Origin: Tretioscincus oriximinensis
Lineage: Eukaryota; Chordata; Lepidosauria; Squamata; Gymnophthalmidae
Direction of reading: 5' to 3'
NCBI GenBank assembly: GCA_022410635.1
Contig: JAJVDF010000303.1
Span: 19,980 to 83,979 of the forward strand
Length of the DNA stretch: 64,000 nt
Part shown: piece after piece, positions 30,757 through 41,592 of the stretch
How the letters are laid out: each line of letters starts with the position of its first letter
Numbering within the stretch: the first letter of the stretch is position 1
The notes under the pieces: generated by a model
Told to the model about the DNA's origin: nothing
The model's database searches: none
Seen by the model: the letters and a program-made list of their open reading frames with translations, nothing else
Translations under genes and position numbers: made by a program

Positions 30757-30915
30757 AACAGGTAGCATTCCTGAAATACCATTTGCAGAGAGTCGGTGAC
30801 AGGTGCAGAACTTGCCTCCTTCTGTTCAGACTGCCCAGGTGCAACTGGTGTGCATCTGGACTACTTGGGTTCTGGCCCGATTCAGCAGGGCTCCTCTTAT
30901 GTTCTCATAAGGAAG
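30757..30915 (+). mobile_element. CR1 LINE 3' end
   Basis: ATTCCTGAAATACCATTTGC, TCTGTTCAGACTGCCCAGGT and GCAGGGCTCCTCTTATGTTC are the CR1 3' UTR. It runs into a purine-rich array. Confidence 0.8.
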
Positions 30916-31275
30916 GAAAAAGAAACAGGAGGAGCAGGAAGAGGAGGGGAAAGGAAAGAAGAGGGCAAAGAGAAAGAGTAGGAGGAAAAAGAAGAAGGAA
31001 GAAGAAGGGAAGGAGGAAACAAAGGGAAAAGAAGGTGGAGGTAGGTGAAAGAAAGAGAAAGAACAAGGGAAGAAGGAAAAAAGTGGAGGGAGCGAAGGGA
31101 AGCAGAAATGGAGGAGGAGGAAGAGAAGGAAGAAAGGGAAAGTAGGAGAAGGGAAGGAGTAAAAGAATGAAGAGAAGGGAAGAAGAAAAGGAAGAGGAGG
31201 AGGGAATAGAAGGGAAAAGATGAGAGGAAGAGGCAGAAGAAGTGAAGAGGAGGTAAAGGAGTAATAGAGGAAGGT
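30916..31275. repeat. Purine-rich (GGA/GAA/AGGG)n tract, about 360 bp
   Basis: Almost pure A/G on the plus strand with no fixed unit. It can form triplex (H-DNA) structures in principle. The Lys/Arg/Glu-rich and Phe/Ser-rich open frames on the two strands are artefacts. Confidence 0.92.
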
Positions 31276-31406
31276 TATCATTGCAAAGAATATCTCATCT
31301 TTAACAGCTTTAAACATAACATTCATGGAGTTTGGGTGAAGGTCATTATTATTTCATCTGCAAGGAAAATTCAAGTCCTTCAACCATCAAAGAACACATT
31401 ATATCT

Positions 31407-31627
31407 CTTTTTCAGAGAAATTGCCTTGTTAGTCTAGCAGAAAGTCCAGCAAAGGAGCTAGCAGCACTTTGAGACTAACTTGAGAAAAGTGGTTGGCATA
31501 AGCTTTCGTAGGCAGGTCTACTTCTTCAGCATCTGAAGAAGATGCTGAAGAAGTAGACGTGTCTACGAAAGCTTATGCCAACCACTTTTCTCAAGTTAGT
31601 CTCAAAGTGCTGCTAGCTCCTTTGCTG
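31407..31627. mobile_element. Palindromic foldback retroposon-like element, copy 2
   Basis: A 221-bp insertion flanked by a perfect 12-bp direct repeat CACATTATATCT (31395-31406 and 31628-31639). Same architecture as the 16.4-kb copy: a one-sided part TTCAGAGAAATTGCC ... CAGAAAGTC and a palindrome at 31447-31627 with arms of about 88 bp, two mismatches and a 5-base loop. The inner boundaries of the two copies are at the same bases, so the palindromic unit itself is the inserted entity. The CTGAAGA...GAAAGCTTATGCC core is repeated here. Confidence 0.85.
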
Positions 31628-31884
31628 CACATTATATCTGTTACTCAGTTTCATCCCTGCTTCCAGTCCTTTGGGGTGGGGAAAAGAAAGACTCATTGCT
31701 GCTTTAATGAGAAGATTGCTTAGCCAACAATCTGCTGAGATTAGTCACATGTCATTACCAGTACAGGTTATGCTGGTGGAAAGAATAATTATCATTCTTC
31801 ATCTGCAGATGATATATTAATGGTATCATGGACTTGGGAGAGAACAGTGGCCATCAGAGTCTGCAGGAGTTCTTCCAATGTGGA

Positions 31885-32075
31885 GGTCCTATAAGAAGAG
31901 CCTTACTGAATCGGGCCAGAGTCCATCTAGTCCAGCATTCTGTCCCACACAGAGGCCCACCCAGATACACCTGGGCAGTCTGAACAGAAGAAGGCACCTG
32001 TTCATGACTCTCTGCAAATGGTATTTCAGGAGTCCTGCCTGTTGCTTCATCCCAGAGGCAGCATCCAGACATCAG
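31885..32075 (-). mobile_element. CR1 LINE 3' end, minus strand
   Basis: TAAGAAGAGCCTTACTGAATC, CTAGTCCAGCATTCTGTCCC and CAGAGGCAGCATCCAGACATC are the reverse complement of the CR1 3' region. Confidence 0.85.
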
Positions 32076-32990
32076 GTGATCAGACACAGGTGGAGTAAAT
32101 GGTCCAAATACATAGGCTAGTGTAACAAGCTGCAGCAAATAGTCCTACTATTTCCCAGGTAACGAGGACCTCTTCTCACATCTCTAGCATCCATAGCATT
32201 TGTTTTCAATCCCTCAAGCCCTATCATCAAGTGGAAGCTGTGCAGTAGAAAGGTACCGCAGCAAAAATACGTATCATTACAATCCAGTGGCAAAAACAAA
32301 GATATTTAGNTGTGGGAATGAATTAAAGTTTACTGTATGAAATGAACTGCACTACACAGCTATGTTGGTTTTAGCTATGTGAAACCTACTGCTGTTTATG
32401 CAGATGTAAACACTTGTAAGTGTGTACTCTGATTCCAGGAACTGCTTCTGAGAAGGAGTGAATGTTGTTGTCTACAGCTGAAAATAACTGCTGTAAGTGT
32501 TGTTTCTGAAAGATTCTGGAATGAGGGAGGTCAGACACTAGATTAGAATCAGAGTATCCACACTTTCAGTACTCCTATGTAGCAAAGTTATGAGCAACAT
32601 ATATTGGCTGTGATCGCACTCAGGCTTTAACACGGAGTGGAAAACTCTGTTTTGAAAGCGAAGTAAGGGCATAGGATTAAGGAAATCCTAACCTCCCTTT
32701 GAACCTCCCCATATCTGTGTCTTTCCCTCCAGATCCACCTGTTCTCCTGCTTGCCTTGCCTGCCGATTCTCCAGGCTCGTTGTTGGAGTTCTCTTAGCGC
32801 AAATTTTAAAAGAGAGCTGCGGCGACACAGGAAGTGGTGATGGGCATCTTGATCGATGCAGGAGCACTTCGGAGACCGTTTTTATGGTAATCCAGTGCAA
32901 ACTGTCAGTTCCCGCTTCGCATCGGGGCGCACATTAAGCCCAAATGCAATCACAGCCATTGTGTGGTCTTAAATAATCATAAGTAATAAA
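32076..32990. other. No feature recognised
   Basis: Unassigned sequence without exon-like frames or repeats that I recognise. Confidence 0.4.
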
Positions 32991-33530
32991 AGGCCTACAA
33001 AGAGTCCAGCATTCCAAGGTATAACGACCAATGATAGGGCACTTTGGCAACCTCCATAGACCAATGACAGGGCTTGGAACTTTGGAAACTTCCAGAGACC
33101 AGTAATAGAGCTTGGAACTTTGGCATTCTCCAGAGACCAATGACTGGGCTCATAAGTTTGCAGCCATCAGAGATCAGTGTCCTGGGTTGGAAACTGGCTA
33201 AAAGACAGAAAAGAGAGAAAAGTAATAAATGGACAGTTCTCTGGGTGGAAAGATGTGAGAAGTGGAATACCCCAGGGTTCAGTACTGAGACCAGAATGAG
33301 AGGGAAAGGAAAGAAGGAATGGATGAAATTTGGAAGGGAAGGAAGATAAAGAAGGAAAAGAAGAAGGAAGAAAAGGAAAAGGTAAAGAAAGAAGGGATGA
33401 AACAAAGAGGCAGCAAGGGGGAGGGGAGGGGCAAGGGGGAGGAGTGGGTGGAGGCATGGATGGGCGCAAGAGGGAGGAGGGGCCAGAGTCCATTGCATTA
33501 CCATAACGCTATGGGCTAATTCTACTAGTT
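32991..33530 (-). repeat. Compound repeat family G, copy 1 (minus): 38-bp minisatellite plus purine tract
   Basis: 33020-33185 holds four to five degenerate units of about 36-38 bp (AGAGACCAATGACNGGGCTTGGAACTTTGG-like). A GGAA-rich tract follows (33296-33480), then the end CATTGCATTACCATAACG. The reverse complement matches 63270-63645, which has the same three parts in order. Confidence 0.65.
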
Positions 33531-33639
33531 CTTAATAAAATGGCTTCTGGCCAAAGAAGGCAGTCGAGTTCCCTGTAGCTAAATCCCTTTTTCTGACAAC
33601 CACATTGAGCTGCATTTAGTTTAGAAGATTTATGGCTCA

Positions 33640-33883
33640 TGAGTGAATCGGTGTTAAGAGAGGGATCCATTTTCAAAGCCCTGTGTTAGCCATGGAAAGG
33701 GNTGAGCACCTTCTATTGGCCTCAACTCTAGCCAACTCTGCTTTTCGAAAGAAAGTAGATTTGCAATCTACATTTGATATAGATTCATGAATGCTACCAC
33801 TCATTGGGTGGGTAAGAGGGAATAGATGTAAGCCTTTGGGTGAAAATTAACCTTGTATTCCACTCTGTACACTGGGGTATAAA
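33640..33883 (+). mobile_element. Type 2 SINE subfamily b
   Basis: Body words GAAAGTAGATTTGCAATCTAC, CATTGGGTGGGTAAGAGGGA and AGATGTAAGCCTTTGGGTGAAAATTAACC, here partly diverged. The head is degraded. The 3' end GGGGTATAAATGG leads into a long pyrimidine array. Confidence 0.75.
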
Positions 33884-34044
33884 TGGCTCCTCCTCCTCCT
33901 CCTCCTTCTTCTTCGTCTTCTTCGTCTCCTTCTTCTTTGTCTCCTTCTCCTTCTTCTTCTTCTTCGTCTCCTCCTCCTCCTTCTTCTCCTTCTTCTTCTC
34001 CTTCTTCTCCTTCTCCTTCTCCTCCTTCTCCTCCTCCTCCTTCT
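33884..34044. repeat. (TCC/TTC/GTC)n array grown from a SINE tail
   Basis: About 160 bp of CTC, CTT and CGT trinucleotides immediately after the SINE 3' end. Three-frame open translations (poly-Ser, poly-Arg, poly-Glu) are artefacts. Confidence 0.95.
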
Positions 34045-34239
34045 CGGCAATACATTTACAAATTAACATTTCAAAACAGTCTTGGAAAATTATAATCAGT
34101 ACCAAAGAAAAGAATGGCGCATCTCAATGAACATTAAACCAATTTACACGAAATGGTCAGTATCCTACTTCACAAAGGTTTGATATTGCCATCCTATTAA
34201 ACAGTTCCATTTTATTGATACATGACTTTACTTCTTAAG

Positions 34240-34620
34240 GCCCCTCCACACGAATCCATTTCCATAATGGTGTTAAGTTCCTAAATAACCCAATCACAAG
34301 TCCATGGACTCATATCCTCATCCTTTAGGAAACAAACAATTAGAAAACCTTTGAATTCACATGGAACAAATGAGCCAACTAACCAGGAAGCAAAATCTGA
34401 GCATGCTCAGTATGAGATCCTGCATTGTCTGGTGCTGACATTTTCTCATGATATCCTGCCTTGAAGGCTTAAGAACGGGAATACCGGCAGTATTGCAAAG
34501 AATCAGCAAAATCCAGTCCCTTGTACCCCCCCCCCCCCCCCCCCCGTGCATTGTGATGCATTCCGAAAACGCCACTGGAATGTTTGGTGGAACAATAATG
34601 ATGTTACTAACAATCAGGTA
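34240..34620 (+). repeat. Interspersed repeat family D, copy 3
   Basis: Contains CTCATCCTTTAGGAAACAAAC, TTAGAAAACCTTTGAATTC, CTAACCAGGAAGC, CTGAGCATGCTCAG and CCTGCATTGTCTGG in the same order as the inverted copy at 14.1 kb. The longest copy in the window. Confidence 0.6.
34526..34545 (+). repeat. (C)20 homopolymer
   Basis: Twenty consecutive C bases inside the family D repeat. The opposite strand is (G)20, which can form G-quadruplexes. Confidence 0.97.
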
Positions 34621-34869
34621 GGAAAACCCTAAATGTAAGAAGATTTCATAAGTCTACACTATCTGTTGGCTGCAGCCTATGGACTGATTGTAAGAAACTA
34701 GGAATTTGCAGAAAAAAGTAACAAGATCTTCCAAAGAAATTTGGAAAATTAGGAAAAGTGAATTTCTAATGCTAAGGCACAATAGATTAGGCTCCAATTA
34801 CTACTACTATCAACTGATGAGAACTGTGAAGTTAATCATGACAGAGTAGGAATGGGATCTTGGGNTGTT

Positions 34870-35520
34870 GTTGGGCAGCTCAATGAAAATGTCACTCCAG
34901 TATGCAGCAGAAACGGAAAAAAGCAAATTCAATGTTCGGGATAATTAAAAGGAATCAGAAAAAAAGGTCTGCAAGTGTCATTTTGCTCTTTATAAATCTA
35001 TGGTGAAGCCACATTTAGAATACTGTGAGCAATTCTGGTCATCACATCTCAAAAAAGATACTGTGGAACCAGAACAAGAACGATCAAGAGATTGGAGCAT
35101 CTTCCTTATGGTCAGACTGCAATGTCTGGGCCTCTTCTGCCTTGGAAAATGGTGTTTAAGAAGTGATCTCATTGAATGTGTATAAAACCATGCATGGGGT
35201 GAATAAGGTGAATAGAAAAAAAATCTATTTTCTCTATCACACAACATTAGGACCAGACGGCATTCCTTGGAACTGATAGGCAGAAGTGTGAGGACAGACA
35301 AGGGACAGTATTTTTTCATGCAAAAGGTTATCTGTCTATGAATTTTACTTCCAAAAGAGGTGGTGGTAGCTGGATAAAGCCTGGAGAGCTTTAAGACAGG
35401 ATTAGACAAGTTCATGGATGCCAAGATTATAAATAGCTACTAAGGTGGATCTCTTTAGCCTGCCTCCAGNATGGACCAATAGGCAGGATTCCTGAAGTAC
35501 CATTTAGAAGCCAACATAAG
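34870..35520 (+). mobile_element. CR1 LINE, old plus-strand copy
   Basis: Degenerate coding sequence recognisable as KSMVKPHLEYCEQFWS followed by C-terminal CR1 sequence and a 3' region truncated at CTGAAGTACCATTTAG. Several frame changes and stops. A second CR1 lies tail-to-tail directly after it. Confidence 0.8.
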
Positions 35521-35526
35521 ATTATA

Positions 35527-35840
35527 AGAACATAAGAAGAGCCATACTGGATCAGGCCAAAGCCCATCAAGTCCAGCATTCTGTNTCACACAGAGGCCCA
35601 CCAGATGCACCTGGGCAGTCNGAACAGAGGAAAGCAATGCTCTTGTTCATGACTTCCTGCAAATGGTATTTCAGGAGTCCTGCTTGTTGCTCCATCCCGG
35701 AGGCAACATCCAGACATCCATCCTAGTATCCATTTATAACCTTGGTGTCCATAAACCTGTCTAGTCCTGTCTTGAAACTATCCAAGCTGTTAGCTACCAC
35801 TACCTCTTCAGGAAGTAAATTCCACAGACCGATGACCAAG
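35527..35840 (-). mobile_element. CR1 LINE 3' copy, minus strand
   Basis: AAGAACATAAGAAGAGCC, CATACTGGATCAGGCC, CAAGTCCAGCATTCTGT and CTACCACTACCTCTTCAGG are the reverse complement of the CR1 3' end and C-terminal coding part. It contains three N bases. It replaces the 3' end of the plus-strand copy before it. Confidence 0.88.
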
Positions 35841-35969
35841 GATATTTGAGGCTACTAGGATGGATCTTTCCTGTTGTATTTGGTGGGTAAGTAAAGATGT
35901 CACATGACTATTATTCAAACAATGATAAACCACAGGACACTCACATTTTGACAGGGCAATTGTCTCACG

Positions 35970-36500
35970 TTCCATTTTCAGGGACAGACAGCTGAACATG
36001 GGAGCCCAGTCTATCCGATTTTAGCTCATCGCTCCTGATAATTCCTTTGTACAACATAATAAATTCTTCCCTGCAAAATGCATTAATATTAGCCCAAATG
36101 CAAAATCTCCTGCCTCCTTTTATGCTTCTTTTTTCAGCAAATGGTATCTGCAGATTTCTTGGGGACAGTTTTATTTGATGAGCGACAGATTTACAGTTAT
36201 AGATCCTGCCGTTTTCACTCCAAACGAGGGCCAATTTTGAACTGTAATGAGAAAAAGTAAATTATATTTGATCATGCCCTTGATCCTACCACTGAAGAAT
36301 GCCAGTAATAAAGCTGTCATTAAAAGAGAGTCTCTCTTGACTCAGAAGGCCTCCTTTTGCACTGAGGGTACNGCAGAAAATGACTCCTTAAAGAAAAATT
36401 ACTGCCACAGGCTCACGTTGAGGCATTTCCATTTACTGCCCAAGCCAGGCTTGTTGTAGAATTCTAGTCAAACATCCAATAACTGGCATGAGGTTTCATT
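35970..36500. other. Repeat-free block, candidate conserved non-coding sequence
   Basis: About 500 bp with no repeat match and moderate AT content (for example GCATTAATATTAGCCC, ATTTGATGAGCGAC and CAGTAATAAAGCTGTC). No exon seen. Inference only. Confidence 0.22.
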
Positions 36501-36854
36501 TCAATGTGAGCTGCTTAAATACCACCACCCCTTTTCCCAGTTCTTGCTGAACTGTGTCAGAAATAATCCCTGACATGTAATAGTGGGGCTTCTCCATTTA
36601 AAATAAATATTTTGCAGATTTGCAAGGCCATGTACTATTATAATGAACTGTGTGAACCCATGGTCACTTACCTGAATCTTGGGAGGTAAACTGCTACTTT
36701 CACATTTAGGAGCGAATACGTTTAAAGTCTGGAGGGAAAATGGACGTAGCTGATTGCTTATTAACCAAGGGGAGGGAACTTGTGAACAATGCTGGAAATC
36801 GTTTGCTTTACAGGAATATGCCATCTTGACTAAGGTATGCGGATGCTTGTCCCA

Positions 36855-37426
36855 TAGGCTGGCCAGATGCCCCCTTTTGTGGGGGGGAACCCGGTTTGGG
36901 GTGTCTACCCTGTCCTCTCNGGGAGGGGGGCACCATTTCCCTGGTTTTTGCTGANGAAAAAAAATTGAAAAAATATTAAAAAAAATATTTGTTTTATTTT
37001 TTGAAAAAAAATCACTGCAGCAACACTAGGGGGCTCTGGCATCTGAGACTAGTTCCTGAAGGCACCCTCCCCTCAGTAAAAAATAAAAATTCTCACACAC
37101 TTCAAAACTTTCTCACACACTTCAAAAAAAAATCTGCTTTTTTTTTTAATTGCTGCATCACCACTAGGGGGTTCTGGCAACAGGGCTCAGCTTCCGAAGG
37201 CACCTTCCTCTATGTAAAAAAATAAAAAAAAGTCTGATGTACTCCCAAAATTCTCAGTTTAAAAATTCTCGTGGAGTTAAAAAATTCCCAAATCCTTCAC
37301 CGATTTCTCGGGCGGGAATTTTGGAAGGGAATGCATGTTGGTGGGTAATTTGCATATTTATGAATATGCAAATTAGCATTAATATTAATTACCCCGGTTT
37401 GGGTCTTAGAAAATCTGGTCAGTCTA
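36855..37426. mobile_element. hAT family B non-autonomous element, intact copy
   Basis: A 572-bp element with inverted ends TAGGCTGGCCAGATG and CATCTGGTCAGTCTA-like (AAATCTGGTCAGTCTA), flanked by a perfect 8-bp duplication TTGTCCCA (36847-36854 and 37427-37434). The inside is AT-rich and has two related blocks with CACTAGGGGG(C/T)TCTGGCA. No transposase. It defines the ends of family B. Confidence 0.93.
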
Positions 37427-37459
37427 TTGTCCCACATACCTCATACTAGGCTTTTTCCC

Positions 37460-37835
37460 ATTAACAGATCTGGGGTCTCTGCCTCCAGAGTGACATCACC
37501 AAATTTTATGCACATGCAACGACCTCCAAAAGCCTGTGATTTGGGGGCTTCCAGGATGTGATTTCTGTGACACATTACTCTCAGCACTACTTGTAAATAT
37601 TATAAATAGCTACTTTCTTGTTATTACCGGCACTGGGAATCATACGCTTTTCATGTACACCTTATCAGAAAATCTTGTCTTGCCCGAGGTACTCAGGAGA
37701 CTCCTTGTACCAGGATTTCCTTTTCCCAGGATGGAGAAACTGGAAGTAACATCACCAGAAATTATGTGCATGTGACTTCCAGAAAAAGTTACATACAAGC
37801 ACATGATTTCTGGGATTTTTCCCCTTAGGACTGGT
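37460..37835. repeat. Repeat with TGACATCAC motifs (family C-like)
   Basis: CCAGAGTGACATCACCAAATTTTATGCACATG and later GGAAGTAACATCACCAGAAATTATGTGCATGTGACTTCCAG (both split across words here) show two related blocks, similar in motif to 53.3 and 55.2 kb. No clear ends. Confidence 0.4.
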
Positions 37836-37980
37836 TATTACCAGAGGACATAATTCAGTTGCTGCTGAAGAACTAAATAAAAGAAATCACTTTGTTAAAA
37901 TCACTAACTCTGCGGTTCTTTAGCTTTTGGTCCCACAAGCTGGTTCTAAAAAGATCTGGTTCAATTCATCCTTATTGAAA

Positions 37981-38145
37981 TAAGAACATAAGAACATAAA
38001 AGGACCCCTGCCGAATGGGGCTGGAGCCCATCTAGTCCAGCCTTCTGTCTCACACAGTGGCCACCAATTGCCCCTGGGCAGTCTGAACAGAAGAAGACAA
38101 AATCTTCACCTGTTTTTTACTCCCTGCAAAAGGCGTTTCAAGAAT
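37981..38145 (-). mobile_element. CR1 LINE 3' end, minus strand
   Basis: TAAGAACATAAGAACATAAA, TGCCGAATGGGGCTGGAGC, TCTCACACAGTGGCC and TGGGCAGTCTGAACAGAAG are the reverse complement of the CR1 3' UTR, including two of the 8-bp tail units. Confidence 0.85.
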
Positions 38146-39745
38146 ACTGCAATTCAAAGATAAACAATAAAAGAGACACAGATTGAAATCTACTAACACA
38201 TACGTTACTGTATCTCCCCAACAGGTCAGGGACATAATATCATACACCACGCCTACATGTGCCACAGCATAAAACCTTGTACATAACAAGGATATAATTT
38301 ATTCATTACAATCGTGCAAAGTCAGCAATCCATGAAATCTAAACAGTACAGTAGCCTGTATCATATAAACACCGGTCTTCAGATTCCCAATTGTACTTGA
38401 GGATCTTATCATATAAACAGTTCAACCTCTACTTATTTTAGTTCTTGGTATAATGTCCAAAATGCATAGAGATAAATGTGCCTCTTGTTCATAGACATAT
38501 ATCTGTGCACCAAGTCCAACAGTATATCATACACACAGATTAAATAGTCAGCAGCAGTAGATCATATTCACGGGAATAAACGTAGAGACGGAGGCTGATC
38601 CTAAGTGGAGATGGGTCTAGCAAGTATTGTAAAGCCTTGTAAAATCAAGTCTTGTAAAGCGAACCACCTTCGCGTGATTACAGAGGTAGTCTTTGATCGT
38701 GGTCATCATCAACAGCTTGTAGGCTGGAACAAATATATGGATGTTCAGACATCCTTGTGGCTTCAGCTGGTTCGCATTGCCTCCAAGGCTACCTACCACT
38801 TCCATTTTCAACAAATTGGAGGCTTCTGCCCCATAAGTGGTACCCACAACTGTACCCCTTATGAAGTGCTTACATTAGATTTGGCTTGACATAAAAATGC
38901 TGCCTCAAAACAGGAATCCCATTTTCAACTGTAAAAGATAGGGATGTTCTACTCCATCTACATCCAAAGCCACATTTTAGCTGCTGTAACCCTGGGTAAT
39001 TTTCAAGTTATGACGCATCGTTCCATTGTCTGCTATCCATCAATTAGCCTCCGTTTAATCACTACAGGACCAGGGTGAGGAGGTTAAAAGTCCCAGTGTC
39101 TGCTGGAAATTTAACCTTTCTCTTTCTTAAGACACATAACCATCCTGTTCAGTTCATAAGAAGATTTAGTTCTCTTCCAGCTCCCTCCTTCCCTTCAGCT
39201 CCTTCATAATGTCATCCCACCCCTTTAATACACCTGCATTAACAACAATTTACTGCCAGCAGCTGCTAAAAGAAATCCCAGCCGTGGATTCCATCACTTG
39301 AGCCGATCCTGAGCGTTAATCACACTGCCATTTGGACTGGCATCCACCTTGGTAATCAAGGAACAATTGGTCCCAGGAGAACACTGCAAAGGAATATGAG
39401 TCCTGTAACATCAGCATTAATGTCCTGCTGGCTCAGGGATTCTGGAGACACACTTGGTGGAGGGTGGGAACATTGACAAAAAGCTGGAAACAGAGAGGCA
39501 GTCAGTGGGTTTGTGTCCTCAGCGTGGAGTTTAAGGGCAAAGAAGCTCTGAAGTGCCAGAAACTTGTGTTCTGGGTGCCATCAAGCAGAGCTTCATATAT
39601 CCATCTGTTGACTTATTTGTATTGTAGTGGTGTATTAGCCAACTTCCCTAAATGGAACGATAAAGCTGTAGAAAAATCAGACAAGAGCACTGGAGTGGAT
39701 GTGTAGCTGCTAGAGCAAAGGTTGCAATCTGGATATGATACAGGA
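38146..39745. other. No gene; unique-looking sequence, candidate regulatory block at about 38980-39420
   Basis: No repeats recognised. Around 39010-39400 the sequence is repeat-free with words such as CCATCAATTAGCC, TTTAATCACTACAGG, ATTAACAACAATTTACTG and GGTAATCAAGGAACAATTGG. No exon-like frame. Regulatory role is inference. Confidence 0.22.
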
Positions 39746-39751
39746 AGATCC

Positions 39752-40021
39752 TGGATGAAACCACACAGCATAGCAGAACATTTCCTCACAGGANGGGCTT
39801 TATTCCAGTTAAGGAACCAACACCAACAGCATCAGCATCAGCAAGAGAGAGAACTCCCAAGTTTCACTATATTACATATATACACTGTTATGCTAAAGGT
39901 CACAGGTCATGAGATATCTTTGCTTATGCCTCATTTGCATCACTTCCGCAGTGTAAGTAGATTGCATCATCCACCTTGCACTTAGATTGCATCATACCAC
40001 TGTTCTGTTTCCAGGATGGCA
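39752..40021 (-). mobile_element. LTR-like repeat (minus strand), tentative
   Basis: On the minus strand it begins TGCCATCCTGG, has a TATATATG region, an AATAAAGCCC polyadenylation-like signal and ends GTTTCATCCA (TG...CA). The order promoter, poly(A) signal, short end is that of an LTR. No second copy, no duplication and no internal sequence were found. Confidence 0.35.
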
Positions 40022-40855
40022 TCTTAGTGATGAGCGGGGCTGCAAATCGTGTGTCTAAAAATGGGCAGGGGAGGAAAGGGTGAGCTGTATGAATTTCTCA
40101 GTTTAATTTTATACTTTCACTGACTCCCAGACTTTGCCTTTGGTCTTGGAGAGACAGTGGTCCCTACAACAATGGATCAGCCTCTTTTCTTATTCTGTTA
40201 TAAATATTAAGCAAAGTTCTTCTTTTATCCTAGCAACCTGAGTGGCAGATTTTGGGGATCACTGAGATGTTTTGCTGTGCAGTTTGGGGAAAGTCTTACA
40301 AGTAGATTTTTTCCCCTTACAATTCTCAGACAAAAATAGTAGGCAGAACCTTCANCCACTCTCGAAAGTCTACAACTTACAAAATCCTGTCTGTCCCTCT
40401 AAGGCCTCCTCCACGTGCACTGTGATGCCACACACTTTAGACCCATAGCGGCCTATACCTAATCACTCACCACCTGCACCTACTTTCTTCATTGCACGGT
40501 GGTGCTAGCAGCTACTCGTGAAAAGCGCTGCACTGCCATGGCAACCACCAGGACACCGCCATCACACTGAAGTAATTCCCAGCATGCGATGCACGCAAGG
40601 CCCATGATTGGAAGCTGAGTGTCTGGTCTCGCCTGACTTTGTGTGGAGATCTCACCCCAGCCACGGAAGTCCTCTAAGCTGCACGATGCATAGAGAGGCT
40701 TGCTGGAGGACTCCGCTGCTGAATCAGTCTTTCCCTACAATCCGAAATCATGGACCGCAATGCGTGCTGATGGCCCATGCTTCAGTGCAGTGGAGCAGCC
40801 TCAAGATTTCTCCTGTGTGGATGCAGTTTAACTTGGAGGCAATACTTAGACATCC

Positions 40856-41108
40856 TTTGGTGTAGTGGTTAGAGTGTGGTACTCTTACCTGGTAGTCTCC
40901 CAGTTCAGTTCCCCACTCCTCCATGAAGGCCAGCTGGGTGGCCTTGGGCCAGTCACAGTTATTTGAACTCTCTCAGCCCCACCTACTCCACAGGCTGTCT
41001 GTTGTGGAAAAAGCAACAAAAGCTATATGCACCACCCTATGGTTGGCCGCTCTGAGACCTTCGGGTATAGGACGGGATATAAATACAAATAAATTAATTT
41101 AATTAAAA
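40856..41108 (+). mobile_element. Sauria-type SINE, near full length
   Basis: TTTGGTGTAGTGGTTAGAGTG head, CCCAGTTCAGTTCCCCACTC B-box region, CCAGCTGGGTGGCCTTGGGC, TCAGCCCCACCTACTCC and an end GGACGGGATATAAATAC with (AAATAAATT) tail. Very similar to the 58.3-kb copy. Confidence 0.92.
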
Positions 41109-41159
41109 TTAATACTAGTACTCATTGCCATACATTACCTGATCACCATACATTTGTCT

Positions 41160-41592
41160 CATCCTTCCTTAAAGCTATCTGGGCCACTTATTGTTACCAC
41201 AGTTCCTGGAAGCTAGTGAGCCTCTGGGTGGGGGAAAAAAATCTTCCTTGCCAGTCTTAATTCTTCTGCCCATCAGCTTCAAAGAATGCCAATGACAGGA
41301 AGAGAAGATCCAGTTCCCACCTATGAAGTTCCAAAGCTAGCAGCCTAGATAGTTTTAAGACAGGATTATAAAAATTCATTAAAGACCGGTATATCAATGT
41401 CTATTAAGATGGATCACTTCTTCCAATAGGCAGGATTTCTGAAATACCATTTGCAGGAAATCAAGAAGAGGGGAAGGTTTGCTTTTTTCTGTTTGAGTTG
41501 CCCATGGGCAATTGGTGAATCACTTTGTGAGTCAGAATGCTGCCCTAGATGGGTTGCGGTCAAGTTCAACAGAACTTCTCTTATGTTCTTTT
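41160..41592. mobile_element. Two CR1 fragments, minus then plus
   Basis: 41160-41295 matches the minus-orientation C-terminal region (CTCTGGGTGGGGGAAAAA ... CTGCCCATCAGCTTCAAAG). 41325-41592 is plus-orientation and runs through AGGCAGGATTTCTGAAATACC to TTCTCTTATGTTC. Both are degraded. Confidence 0.7.

Noticed and set aside
30735..31326. Lys/Arg/Glu-rich and Phe/Ser-rich frames on opposite strands
   Set aside because: Explained by a purine-rich simple-sequence tract fused to a CR1 3' end.
33794..34130. Overlapping poly-Arg, poly-Glu/Lys and poly-Ser frames
   Set aside because: Produced by the pyrimidine trinucleotide array after a SINE; no non-repetitive protein sequence outside the array.
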